A stretch of DNA of 64,000 nt from contig CM047805.1 in the NCBI GenBank assembly GCA_026214975.1, forward strand, positions 107,317,845 through 107,381,844, in the 5' to 3' direction. The position numbers were made by a program, and so were the translations under genes. The stretch comes from Gentiana macrophylla. Lineage: Eukaryota; Streptophyta; Magnoliopsida; Gentianales; Gentianaceae. Below are positions 1-9,520 of this stretch, one piece after another (position 1 is the stretch's first letter; each line of letters begins with the position of its first letter). The notes under the pieces are model-generated. The model was given only the letters and a program-made list of their open reading frames with translations, ran no database searches and was not told where the DNA came from.

Positions 1-112
1 TCGTCTCGCCACTTTTGGTAGGGAGAGTTCCAACCAAATCTGGGGGGTGAGTTCCAAAATAAGATAGCTCGTCCCGCCATTTTTGGTAGGGAGAGTTCCA
101 AAAATAAGAAAT
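1..112. repeat. Short tandem repeat, period about 68 bp
   Basis: A unit containing GGTAGGGAGAGTTCCA occurs from 1 and again from about 69. Related units return at 1701-1785 with a shorter spacing of about 45 bp. The flanking text (GAGAGCTCGTAACTT and similar) is also shared between 120-230 and 1830-1866, so the two ends of this 1.9-kb block are related. No reading frame explains it. It could be a degraded satellite or LTR fragments; I cannot decide which. Confidence 0.55.
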
Positions 113-779
113 GTAATCATATAAGTTTGTAGAAATAAAACCCGATGAGAGCCTGTATCTTGAGAGCTCGTAACTTGGGGAGCTTGAGGGCTCATAACTC
201 GGAGAGCTTGAGAGCTCGTAATTCGGAGTCTTGAGAGCTCATTTTGGGGTGCTCATTTTGGTGGCCCTATTTTATACTTGGTGAATTTGTGGTGAACATG
301 GTGGTCAGGACGGAGACCTTTACTTTTCTGATCGTAACTTTAATTTGTGGCCTCTCTTCGGCCTTTGAATGCATATTTGCTTTGTTTCTTGCAATGATTT
401 TTTCAAGTGTTTTTGATTTTGTATCTTTATTTTTGCTCAAAATATTCCCATCTTTCGAGTCCATAGTTTGGGTCCACTAGCCGGTATATGCGGGCATACG
501 GCCCTCTTGTTTTTGGCGAGGTTGAGAGCGCTGAGTATCGAGCTCGCTTAAAAATAACCTAATCTCAAATATCGGACTTATTGTTGTCGGATCTTCAATC
601 TGAATTGAAAATTTCCACCAGCGGCCCTCTTGTTTCAAGCAAGATTGAGGGCGAACTTGGTTGAAATAAGTGTTGAGTCTGCGCAATCATATGTCTGTTT
701 GAAAATTTCCACTCTCGGCCCCATTGTTTTGGACAAGATTGAGATCACGAGTAACTTGTCTGAAGAGATAGTAAATAGA

Positions 780-891
780 GAGCTCATTGTTGGAGAGCTC
801 ATAATAAAAGAGCTCGTTGTTGGAGAGCTTTTAATAAAAGAGCTCGTTGATGGAGAGCTTATAATAAAAGAGCTCGTTGTTGGAGAGCTCA
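780..891. repeat. 30-bp minisatellite, about 3.7 copies
   Basis: Units start at 780, 810, 840 and 870, each close to GAGCTCGTTGTTGGAGAGCT followed by CATAATAAAA. They differ at only a few positions. The repeat happens to be open in one frame and would encode a ten-residue repeat (ELVVGELIIK-like). I read this as a by-product of the 30-bp period, not a gene. Confidence 0.85.
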
Positions 892-1120
892 ACTCTTGTG
901 GCCTTGGCCTATTTCAAATTTCCCCTTGTTTGTTATATTTTTTATTTTTCCGCACCTAACCCGTGGTCACTGATTTGGGCTTTGAATGCATGTTTATCTC
1001 ATTTTTTGTAATAATTTTGCCCAAGTATTTTTGAGCTTGCACCTTTATTTTGCACCGATTTTACATTTTACATTTGCTCGAAATATTTCATCTTTTTCGA
1101 GTTCGCTATCTGGGTTCCCT

Positions 1121-1148
1121 ATATATGTGTATATATATATATATATAA
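1121..1148. repeat. AT dinucleotide microsatellite
   Basis: A run of alternating A and T with a short GTGT interruption, in the second copy of the larger duplication. Confidence 0.85.
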
Positions 1149-1860
1149 ATGGGCCTCCTTTGTTTTTGGCGAGGTCGAGGACATTAAAGCATCGAACTTG
1201 CTAAAAATAATTGGATTGAAAGTCTTACTTGTTTCTGTTGAGCTTGATGACTGAATCAAAAAATCTGATGTGTGGCCCCCTTGTTTTCGGTGAGATTGAG
1301 GGCACTAGAAACTGAGCTCACTGAAAATACTTGGGCCGAATAATCATACTTGCTTCGAATCGGGCCTGTTTTGTTGCACATGTTGATTTGATCAAAAAAT
1401 TCGATTTGTGGCCCCTTTGTTCTAGACGAGGTTGACGTCGCATAATATATAGTAGGTGTCGAGGTTGGTACTCGTGGCGACAATATTTGAACGTGGATGT
1501 GTAATTCCAAAATAAACATATGGTGCTCATGAAAACCGGACTTTAACTAGTTCCGCTCCGCTTCAGTGGGCGGATTGGGTACTTGTACGAATCAAAAGCG
1601 TAATTGTTAATATTGATTCAACTAGAACCAATGCTAATGAAGAGTATAAAAGATAGCTCTATCCTTCACTTATAGTGATGTGAGTTTCCAACAATAAGAA
1701 GGCTCGTCCCACCGTTTTTGGTAGGGAGAGTTCCAAAAATAAGATAGCTCGACCCTCCATATCCGGTAGGGGGAGTTCCCAATAATGAAGCATAATTTAT
1801 TCAAGTTGTAATAACGGGAATAAATTTCAATGATGGCTCGTACCTTGAGAGCTTAAGAGC

Positions 1861-1878
1861 TCGTATTTATGTTGCCAT
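1861..1878. repeat. SINE target-site duplication, left copy
   Basis: An 18-bp direct repeat, identical to 2117-2134, brackets the SINE. Confidence 0.9.
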
Positions 1879-2116
1879 ATCCCATGGATATGTCCTAGTG
1901 GTGAGGAGCTGGGGTGTTATAATGATAGCTTGGACTATAAGCTGGAGGTCAGAGGTTCGATTCCCGTAAAAAGGGTTGATTTCCAATAATAAAAACTTCA
2001 GTGCAGTGGTCTAAGGCAGCCTTTGACTCTAAGCTCTAGATTACCTGATTAACCTCTCCTCGCATTCCTGTGGGATCGGGGTTGAGGGGACCCTCACGGT
2101 TAGGGCCGTTTTTTTT
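1879..2116 (+). mobile_element. SINE with 18-bp target-site duplication
   Basis: The 238-bp element is flanked by perfect 18-bp copies of TCGTATTTATGTTGCCAT at 1861-1878 and 2117-2134. Near its 5' end it has a tRNA-type internal promoter. The A-box-like segment is TAGTGGTGAGGAGCTGG (about 1896-1912). The B box GGTTCGATTCC is exact, at 1954-1964. The spacing of roughly 45 bp fits RNA polymerase III. It ends in a run of T (2109-2117) rather than A, as in some plant SINE families. It sits just downstream of the F-box pseudogene and probably arrived by LINE-encoded machinery. The perfect duplication suggests it is fairly young. I cannot name the family. Confidence 0.88.
1954..1964 (+). promoter_or_regulatory. 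Pol III B box of the SINE
   Basis: GGTTCGATTCC matches the B-box consensus GGTTCGANNCC exactly. It is the strongest single promoter motif of the element. Confidence 0.85.
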
Positions 2117-2134
2117 TCGTATTTATGTTGCCAT
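2117..2134. repeat. SINE target-site duplication, right copy
   Basis: Identical to 1861-1878. Its first T merges with the T tail of the SINE, so the boundary is uncertain by one base. Confidence 0.9.
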
Positions 2135-3258
2135 TAAAGCTTTATTGACAAAAATAATCCCAACAGATGTGACCACATTGGACATCCATGCTTCTGTATC
2201 TAAGTGAAGCTTTCCTTTCAGCCTTAGTAGCTAGAGCCATTTTATTAATGGTTAAGAAAAAACCAATGATCAAACAATTCCTAATCCGTGATCATCATAG
2301 AGAAATGTTTCACTTTCACACCATCAATCAAATCTTTGTTGCGACAAGTTTGAACCGACGATAACACGCCATGAATGTGTAGTTGACTTTAAGTTGTAGT
2401 TGAGACTTAAAGGAGTTGAGGAAGGAATCACCCTCACTACAAAAAAAAAGAATCTTTTGTGACAAACCTTTGGTGACAAAGAGTAGAGTTGTCTCCAAAT
2501 AGTAGTTTCTAGTGAGAATAAGTTTGTTTGTCACAAAAAATTGTATTCTAGTGACACAAAAGGACATTGTCACGTAAGGTTTGGTGAGTTGTCACCAAAG
2601 CCATGCTTTCACGTGTATATAATTTGGCATGAGGTTTTAATGAGAAAATCTTTATCACGGTATCCATAAAAACTTATGTGACAACCATATTTTCTCACGA
2701 AAGCTTATAAATAATAAATGATTATATAATTAATTATATTTGTATAAAGATTATTAAATGTTTTTTTCAAGTCAAGATCGTTAAATATATATTTTAGGGG
2801 AAGATCATTAAATATTAATTTATATAAATCTTTAGTTCGAGTCAAATATTAGATGAGTCGAGTCGAGTAGTAGACAAATTACATGAATTATTGAGAAGTA
2901 ATTGAGCTTATGAGCCGAACCGAGCCAAATAATATCAAATACTAGACGAGTCGAGTTCAATCTTACATTTTTATGACTCTTCCGAATTTCAAGCCATGGA
3001 TTTTATAGTGGAATCGAATTCGAGGCCCAAAAAGTATTGGTTCGGCTTGATCATGTCCCAGTATCCCGCTTTATAACTATATACTAGGTCAAAACTCTTT
3101 CACTGTTTGGATCCATCGTCATTCTGATTTCTCGAAAGCTCTCAGAAAAAACTCGACCTAACCTCTGAAATTCTACCTCAAGCACCTGTTGTACCTTCCT
3201 CAATAATTCCATAGATTCGTTGCCTGATTCCAAGCATTCCTCTTCCCATTCGATTGCC

Positions 3259-3793
3259 ATGGGAAGTACGAGCTCTAGAGGGGGATGGTGGATACCGGGT
3301 GGATGGAAGCCTCTGTTACTCTCCGCGACAAATCTCTAATCAATTCTGTACTTGATGCTTCTAAAACTCAGTCACCGGTTGATAATTCCAGCAATGGAGT
3401 TCTTTCTTTGTGTTGTATTAATTGCTCTGTTTCGACTCTTCAGTTCAAGGTGGGATAAAAGTGTCAAAAGTTGTAACCTTTAATATTTGTTTTTTGGCAG
3501 CTATTCTGGGTTCAAAATTCAAATAATGTTTGGATTATGCTTTGTATAATAATGGTTGGTTTTTTTTACATTTTTCTTTGCTTTATTCTTCTTTTTCTTT
3601 GAAAGTTCTTAATGTTTGATTGATGATTTTTAGTGATTTGCACTTTTCTTACATTGAGTTAAGACGAAAGAGAATCACCAAAACAATGCATATTGGGTTT
3701 ATTTCACAATATTCTGTTTTGCTGCATGTCATGACTGAGGATTACCCTGGTTTAGTCACAATCACTGATGGAAAATGGGCATATAGAAGGTAA
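3259..3793 (+). other. Gene-like, possibly captured exon fragments inside the CACTA element
   Basis: The base composition here is less AT-rich than the rest of the element. An ATG in good context (GCCATGG, 3257-3263) starts a short frame. A second ATG at 3303 opens 51 codons, ending just after a possible splice donor CAAG|GTGGGA at 3449-3450. After an AT-rich, intron-like stretch with a T-rich tract ending TTTTTAG (about 3633), a frame runs to AGAAG|GTAAAT at 3789-3790. It includes HVMTEDYPGLVTITDGKWAY. The exon/intron look suggests host gene pieces captured by the transposon. I do not recognise the gene, and which frames join is uncertain. Confidence 0.4.
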
Positions 3794-4198
3794 ATTTATT
3801 TAATTTTCTTCGATTATACATACTGTGAAGCCAAAAAAAGCCTCTTTACAATTAATTAGAGGGATCCGTTTCTATCAGGCTTCATTCAGTTTATTAGACT
3901 TCTTCTTCCCTGACTTTTCATATATAACATAACATACATTTGTTATGTAGAATGAAATATATGAAGAGGTATTCATATATTTCATATGTTTGATAAAAGG
4001 TTTTAAGTATTTTTTGAAATTTTTAGAGTTGTTGTTAAGTTTTAAGTATTTCATGTGTTGTATTATTTTTTTTATATTCTTTTTTAGGGTATGTGTATAT
4101 TTTTATAGGTTGTAGATTATTAATATTATTATTATTTAATTAAAATTTTCAATAATAATAATAAATAAATAAAAATTTGAATATTTATTTATTTATAT

Positions 4199-4199
4199 C

Positions 4200-4246
<47 letters not shown>
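4199..4246. repeat. TTA trinucleotide microsatellite
   Basis: About 15 uninterrupted TTA/ATT triplets just inside the right subterminal region of the CACTA element. Confidence 0.9.
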
Positions 4247-4247
<1 letters not shown>

Positions 4248-5272
4248 AATATGACTTCTAGTGACAAAGCTTTTGTCAATATTAACCATTAATGTGTTTA
4301 TACCTTTTGGTGACAACAACACTGAATTGGTGATAAAATGTTCATTATTTTGTGACAAAAGTTTTGTCGCAAGAAAAACCTTCTGGTGAGAAAGAGGGAG
4401 GTTTGTCATGAAAAGCTTTGGTGACAAAAATATGAGATTTATCGCCATTGAACTCTTTTAATGACTAATTCACTGATCGTCACAAGAGACACCTTTAGCG
4501 TCGCTGCTTAAGCAACAAACGCTGCGACAAAAAATGTCACGAAAACTTTTGCTGACGAAAATCAGCACTTTTAGCGACGAATTTGTTTGTCACGAAAAGG
4601 TCTGTTTTTTGTAGTGCTAAACTCTTCATCTCCGGTATCAAATTCAATGATTTTTGCAATGCAATGTGAGTATTTCCATTCTATGTAAATTCTAGCATTT
4701 TGATTACTCGGATTCTTGATCATTCGCCGATGTGGATTAGACTCCATTAAGAATCTTGTACCACACATCCAATGGATCAAATAAAATAGCCATTCCCCAA
4801 AGGGTGTGGTACTCTTTCAACATAGGATGAGTAAAAACTCGACAAATTTCATCTGAACCAACTTTGTTAATACCGTTCATAAATGGAAATGTTTTATAGG
4901 CATATACGAACTTTTATCTTGACATTTTCTGGGTATATAGGATTGCGAAGAACGACATATATGTGGTAAATATCTCCACAGCATATTAAGCAATTTTGAG
5001 AAAAAAGCATACCAGATGGTAGAGGATCAACATAAAGTTTTGGGATCTTTGATCGTGTTTGTGTAGGTTCCCAACATTTATCCAAAAAGGCCACCAGACA
5101 GTCCCTAACAATCACCGGAACAGTGCGTTGCATATGCAAGCGCACAAAGTCATCCGTCGATGTCATCTCCCGCTATTTCCGCATCGCACATGGATTTATC
5201 TAGTTTTGGTGAAAAGAAGAGATCGATCGATTTCTTGCGGAATATCAATGCCCTTGAAGTAGACGGAACCAT

Positions 5273-5957
5273 TCTAGTGCATGAGTATTAAGCAGATAGA
5301 TCAAAGGGATAAAAAAAAGGAATGAAGAACGAGAAGAAGTAGCAGCTGAGTAGACTATCCCTTCGATTTTGGTTGTGTATTTGAAGTTCTTCTCCAATGT
5401 TCCCTTCTTCTTCCCGTCTTTGACCTCAGCAGTCTCTTTATGCTTCTTATTAATTCTACTGGAGCAAGGATTCTCGATTTCTGTCGACCAGCTATATTTC
5501 CTCTGTCCGTTCTTCTCCTTTTTTTTGTTATTTTATCCTTCATCGGTTTAGGAAGGCTGAGCTCCTGTGGAAAAACACGAACTGATAGAGCCTCCGGAAC
5601 GGCTAACACGGCGGCGTTGAACTCGGCGAGAAGTTGTGCAAAATAGGGTCCCCTCAACCTGGATCAGGTCAATGAGGACGTCGAACTTATCGAAATGAGA
5701 TGGAAAACTAAAAGGAGGAGGGGGAGGATGAAGAAAATCTAGAGCGAATTGAACACGGTGGAAAGTAGGTGCTCAAAGCAAGGGTTTTGGAGGTGGTAAA
5801 AAGTGGTCTCAAATGGTGGAAATGGAGAATGCTCCATGATACCAAACCTGCTAAACCTGCTCATTGCGATAAAGATCTACCCCAAAAATTAAAAAGGCAC
5901 AGCCAGATTCAAGACATATATGGGGCTCATTTTGTAAAGTGGTGAATCAAAACTTGG
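5273..5957. other. Intergenic stretch, no recognised gene
   Basis: Upstream of the F-box pseudogene. A basic 100-codon frame on the minus strand (5657-5355) shows no domain I recognise and overlaps frames on the other strand. The stretch 5700-5850 is G- and A-rich. I see no promoter or transposon end that I would stand behind. Confidence 0.4.
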
Positions 5958-6020
5958 AGATCTAGATGAAGATCTTGTAGATCTGAATGAAGATCTAGTA
6001 GATCTAGATGAATATTTTGT
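5958..6020. repeat. 21-bp minisatellite, 3 copies
   Basis: Units at 5958, 5979 and 6000 each begin AGATCT and contain GATGAA or AATGAA. A related AGATCT..GATGAA segment follows near 6045-6065. The AGATCT palindrome recurs every 10-11 bp in the first two units. Open frames across it encode simple repeats (LDL/RST-like) and look incidental. Confidence 0.8.
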
Positions 6021-6149
6021 TGAAAAATCGAACATTTGGAAAAAGATCTTGAAGATCTGGATGAAGTCTTGGCCGGAAAACAAAAATGGGCGGTTTTGGA
6101 CCGCCGGAAAACAAAGATCTGACCAGAAAAATGATGAAAATGTCGATTT

Positions 6150-6165
6150 CCCGGTAACGGAGCCA
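6150..6165 (-). promoter_or_regulatory. tRNA-Asp-like primer-binding site
   Basis: CCCGGTAACGGAGCCA matches the 3' end of plant tRNA-Asp (CCCGGCAACGGCGCCA) at 14 of 16 positions. It sits two bases left of a TG dinucleotide. If real, the adjacent LTR belongs to a minus-strand element running left. This conflicts with the plus-strand gag to the right, so the assignment is tentative. Confidence 0.45.
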
Positions 6166-6167
6166 AC

Positions 6168-6826
6168 TGATAATGTTGAAATTATTAGCTTGTTTTAACG
6201 GTGTTTATGTAGTGGATATCTGGCTATAAAAAGTGTATGAAAGTGGTGGTGCACGGTGGTGCTATGGAATTCCGGCGGTGGTGCACGGGGGTGCTAATAA
6301 AAAGATAGAGTGGTAGAATTTAGCTTGGCATTAGATTTTATTGAATAACTGTCCTGGCTTAATGAGGTTACATGGTGCCCTATTTATAGGGAAGTGGCCG
6401 ACCAAAGCTCGGCTTATTTACAAATAAGGACATATAGTACAAATAGATATTTATGTATACTAGCGAGCTCGTAACATAGCCAGGTGTTGCGTGCGAGGTC
6501 ATTGGCGGGTCCGATAACCGAAAGGATCTGCGTGCCGGCCCCCTAATCTTTCTTGGTGCCGCATGGGGTTAAGGGCTTAGAGCGGGTCCGAATGCTCACG
6601 ACCCCCAATTTGGCTTGCGAGTTCACGGACAATAATGGCCGGTAGCCTCATCCACTATTTTGGTGGCCGGACGGACCCGAATAAAGATCCGCGGACCGAA
6701 TTACGATTTAGGCATATCATTAAACTGTCCCAGCTATAACTCATTAACAAATCCACCATTCACAGTAGTCGTATTATCCTCACGATGTCCGATTACCTGG
6801 CTATTAACCCGATTCTAGTAACGACA
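6168..6826. repeat. LTR-like block (659 bp), orientation uncertain
   Basis: The block starts TGATAATG and ends ACGACA (TG..CA). A palindromic CCCTATTTATAGGG near 6380 gives a TATAAATA box on the minus strand, followed by AATAAA. A TATAAAAAG box lies near 6225 on the plus strand. On the left is a tRNA-Asp-like primer site, which argues for minus. On the right, TTGGCACTAGGAGGGCC and a Tat-type gag argue for plus. The GC-rich part 6480-6720 holds no gene. Only one copy is visible, so the ends cannot be confirmed. Confidence 0.42.
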
Positions 6827-6845
6827 ATTTTGGGCATCGTCATTT

Positions 6846-8463
6846 GGCACTAGGAGGGCCATAGACACTAAGCCTTGTGAGAAAACTTGTGAAGGCACAA
6901 CCTAGCATGCCTTTAAAAGACCACGGCATGAAAAAGGCTGGTGAAATTCAGAGCCTTGCCAATTCCGCTCAATGAGGTAGAAAATGCGGGAATCAAGAAG
7001 GAACAACCCTCCCTAGAATCAAAGAAGGGACAGAGGTCGATGTGTCCAATCAAACTGCTCGCCAACCAGAAATATACCAAGCCATGGTTAAAATAGCATA
7101 CCAACTATAGAAGAGCCACCCAAATATGCTAGTCGTTTCATACAATCAAACATTAAATGAGAGAAGTTTGGACTTTTGAGAAATACCCAAACAAGGAAAA
7201 ACATCAAAACTGATATGTTGAGACGAAATTACTGTGCCTAGTACACAACACGAACCCAAAGATAAGCAAGATGAGAGCTCACCTCATCACATAATAAAGA
7301 AAGCAACCCATCACGAGGTGTACAAGCGTATGGTCGGGGCTGGGATAGAAATATACAATATCTACATTTTACCTCGCACATAGAGCAGTATCAGCAACAT
7401 GTAGGGTTCAAGTTATTGAAGATGGATTCTTACAATAGGATAAGCAATTCTGCTTTAGTACGTTCAAAACACGACGTTATGCAGCTTACTTGACGAAATG
7501 AGATGCAAAAGTTTCACCACATTTCTTACATGGAAAGCCAGAGAATTGTTCAAGAGGTTACCAACTCGATTGGCTGTTCCGAGGAGGTGGCTTGTCGATT
7601 CGCCCAAACTTTTATCACGATGAGGCCTTTTGGGAGAAATTCAACACATCTCAACACCATCAAGCAAAGGGAAAAATAAGTTAATCATGATTACACGAGT
7701 CGCTTCATGGACGAACCAATACAAAGCTAGATGGAGACAAAAGACAATGGTCACTTCGCCCATTAGAGACACAAAAATAACGGCACTATATGGGACGAGC
7801 AACAATAAGCTTCTTCGACCATGACAATGCATGCATATAGTGCATAAACACCGCCAGTCAAAAATCCATCAAAGTTGAAAAATGAATTCAAAGAGCAAGA
7901 AAACGAAATCAAGACGATGACCCTTCCATTGGACAAAAAGGAAAGGTTCTTTGGATCACTTCAATTGATCAAGAATCGATAGATCGCAGAGAGAGGATCA
8001 TATAAGACACAAGCTTCATCCCCTTAAACCGTTCCAGATCTCATATCCTGACCATCATTGAAATAAACAATTTTGTACGATCCCCAAAACCACTGAAAGG
8101 GACACCAGAAAGACGGGATCAAAATTTATATTGCCGATTCCACTAAGACATCGGCCATGTAACTGAGGATGCCGTCAATTAAAGAGAGAAAGAGACAATC
8201 TGATCAAAGTAGGAAAAATGGGTCGATTTGTAGACCGGCCTGATCTACCATTGGGAAGGAGAAACTACCGTCAAGAGGAAAATAAACAACTAGGTGAACA
8301 CAATCAATGGAATCGTAAATATCGACGTCCGGACAAGACTCTTAGAGGAAAACCCAAGGACAACCCTCAGCTTGATGGAGTTGTCTTAACTATTGTTGGA
8401 GGGCCAAGTCAGCCTATAACGCCATCAGGTGTCTGGGATTATAACAAACCCAACTTGGGTTGA
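6846..8463 (+). pseudogene. gag: Degraded gag of a Tat/Ogre-type Ty3/gypsy element
   Basis: The clearest part is at about 8130-8463. A Cys/His segment (YCRFH..DIGHVTED, then CRQLKRE) with one stop and one frameshift leads into LIKVGKMGRFVDRPD. Next comes a basic stretch, then DGVVLTIVGGP. This order (C-terminal gag Cys/His motif, then a TIxGGP motif before protease) is typical of the Tat/Ogre branch. The 5' part (about 6900-8100) is too mutated to read, but its length suits a gag. Pol is absent because a SIRE-like LTR fragment begins at 8479. The product would be the structural particle protein; none can be made here. Confidence 0.55.
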
Positions 8464-8478
8464 GTGGAGAAAGGAAAT

Positions 8479-9520
8479 TGTTAGAAATTTTATAGATTTT
8501 AATGATGAGTTCCAAACTAGTTGTTATATATGCAAGCAAAAAGATGTCTAGATGTTAATTAATGTATAGGTTTTCAGTAGAGTTTGATACAGTATAGGTT
8601 AATGAGACAAGCACTGTAATAGTCAACTGTAGGTTTTAGAAGAATAGGTCAAGCAAAAATTTATAAGCCGAATTTCAGTACAAGACCTAAACTAAACTTA
8701 AGCCTTGAATGCTGAAGGAACAAACATAATATTAAAGACTGAAGATTTGAAGGCTGAGGGAGCAAAATCAGTATTGAAGACTGATGACTTGAAAGTTGAG
8801 AGGACAAACTCTGTATCGAAGATTTAAGTCGAGACTATATATTCAAGTATGGTCTCAAATAAAAAGATCAGATGAACTATCAAGAATCCAAAGAAGATTT
8901 AGATGAGCTAAATCTAAATCAGTTCAGCTGAACATATTTTCAGATGAGAAGGCAAGTCAGCTGAGGTGAGCCGGACATTAAGAAATTCAAACGAGAAAAC
9001 AAAATCAGTCGAGAAAGATCAGATTTAAAGCTGAAAACTATAAGTACAAATAATTATCTTTATTATCTATTCTAAAGAAATTATTCAAGATAAGAATGAT
9101 TTTTGAAACGTCTGATCAAGATACACTCAGTGGACAAATTTAAATGTCGGGTAACATAATCAAGGTATGAATAATTCAATGATTTCCATTAGTTGACAAA
9201 CTGTCAGTGTCCAAAGGACATTGAATGTTGGAACTGAATCTAACAGAATGGAATTTTAGAGAGAATAATCAAAATTATTCAATAACGGATAATTGAATTC
9301 AAATTTGAATGTTGGAAATCAACACAATAAATAGAAGACGTGAAGGCCATCATTCAACACATGAACAATAACGAATATTCTCACGTTTACTGATCTGCTG
9401 ATTATCCAATGTTATCAAATTTCAAATAATTCTCTAAGGCAATTAAAGCTATATCAAGTTATTCAAGTGCTGCATTTTTCTATACTTCAAAGATCAATCC
9501 AGCTGCAACACTTCAAGTAC
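8479..9520 (+). repeat. Diverged SIRE-like LTR fragment (D family)
   Basis: It starts TGTTAGAAATTTTATAG and follows, in the same order, the reverse complement of the D-family LTRs at 30005, 37292 and 50981. Shared segments include AATGATGAGT, GTATAGG, AAGCACTGTAA, CCTTGAATGCTGAAGG and TTCAAGTGCTGCATT. It is cut off after about 1 kb, before the primer-site end of a full LTR (about 1.67 kb). It is much more diverged than the other D copies, so it is older. Confidence 0.6.

Larger units (their letters stand above)
366..1430. repeat. Higher-order tandem duplication, unit about 620 bp with 95-136 bp subrepeats
   Basis: The stretch from 366 to about 760 is repeated in diverged form from about 981 to 1430. 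Both begin TTTGAATGCAT, pass through a CATCTTT..CGAGT segment, and end in subrepeats that start with GGCC..CTTGTTTT..GCGAGGTTGAG. Subrepeats start near 503, 622, 716, 1153, 1274 and 1409. Short frames here are incidental to the repeat and show no family signature. This looks like a decayed satellite-like array. Confidence 0.55.
2435..4616. mobile_element. Non-autonomous CACTA (En/Spm-type) DNA transposon
   Basis: The left end is CACTACAAAAAA at 2435. The right end is the inverted TTTTTTGTAGTG ending at 4616. Both ends carry many subterminal repeats of the type GTGACAAA / TTTGTCAC / CGACGAA (about 2450-2700 and 4256-4610), as CACTA transposases need. Length is 2182 bp with no transposase frame, so it depends on a relative. 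A perfect 3-bp target duplication is not visible: the flanks are CCT and CTA. It lies inside the FBA domain of the F-box pseudogene, whose codons join across it. The interior carries gene-like sequence and a microsatellite. Confidence 0.85.
2324..5272 (-). pseudogene. F-box protein pseudogene (F-box plus FBA-type domain), split by a CACTA element
   Basis: Read on the minus strand from an ATG at 5272. A degenerate F-box (IPQEI..., then TSTDDFVRLHMQ, a typical F-box end) is followed by SQNCLICCGDIYHIYVVLRNP. That resembles the start of an F-box-associated (FBA) domain. After about 4780 come WMCGTRFLMESN and IIEFDTGDEEF, the classic FBA strand. There the gene is cut by the CACTA element (4616-2435). 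The frame resumes directly on the far side at 2434 with RVIP and runs to a stop at 2324-2326. Intact members are SCF ubiquitin-ligase substrate receptors of about 350-400 residues. Here there are two in-frame stops in the F-box, frame disruptions, and a degenerate C-terminal half. The family call is fairly sure; function is lost. Confidence 0.68.

Noticed and set aside
630..959. Open frame of 109 codons with ten-residue repeats
   Set aside because: It is the translation of the 30-bp minisatellite. The antisense strand is open over the same stretch for the same reason, and no domain is present.
5355..5657. 100-codon basic frame on the minus strand, upstream of the F-box pseudogene
   Set aside because: No homology signal to F-box N-termini, and it is separated from the likely ATG at 5272 by stops. 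It could be untranslated or intergenic sequence.
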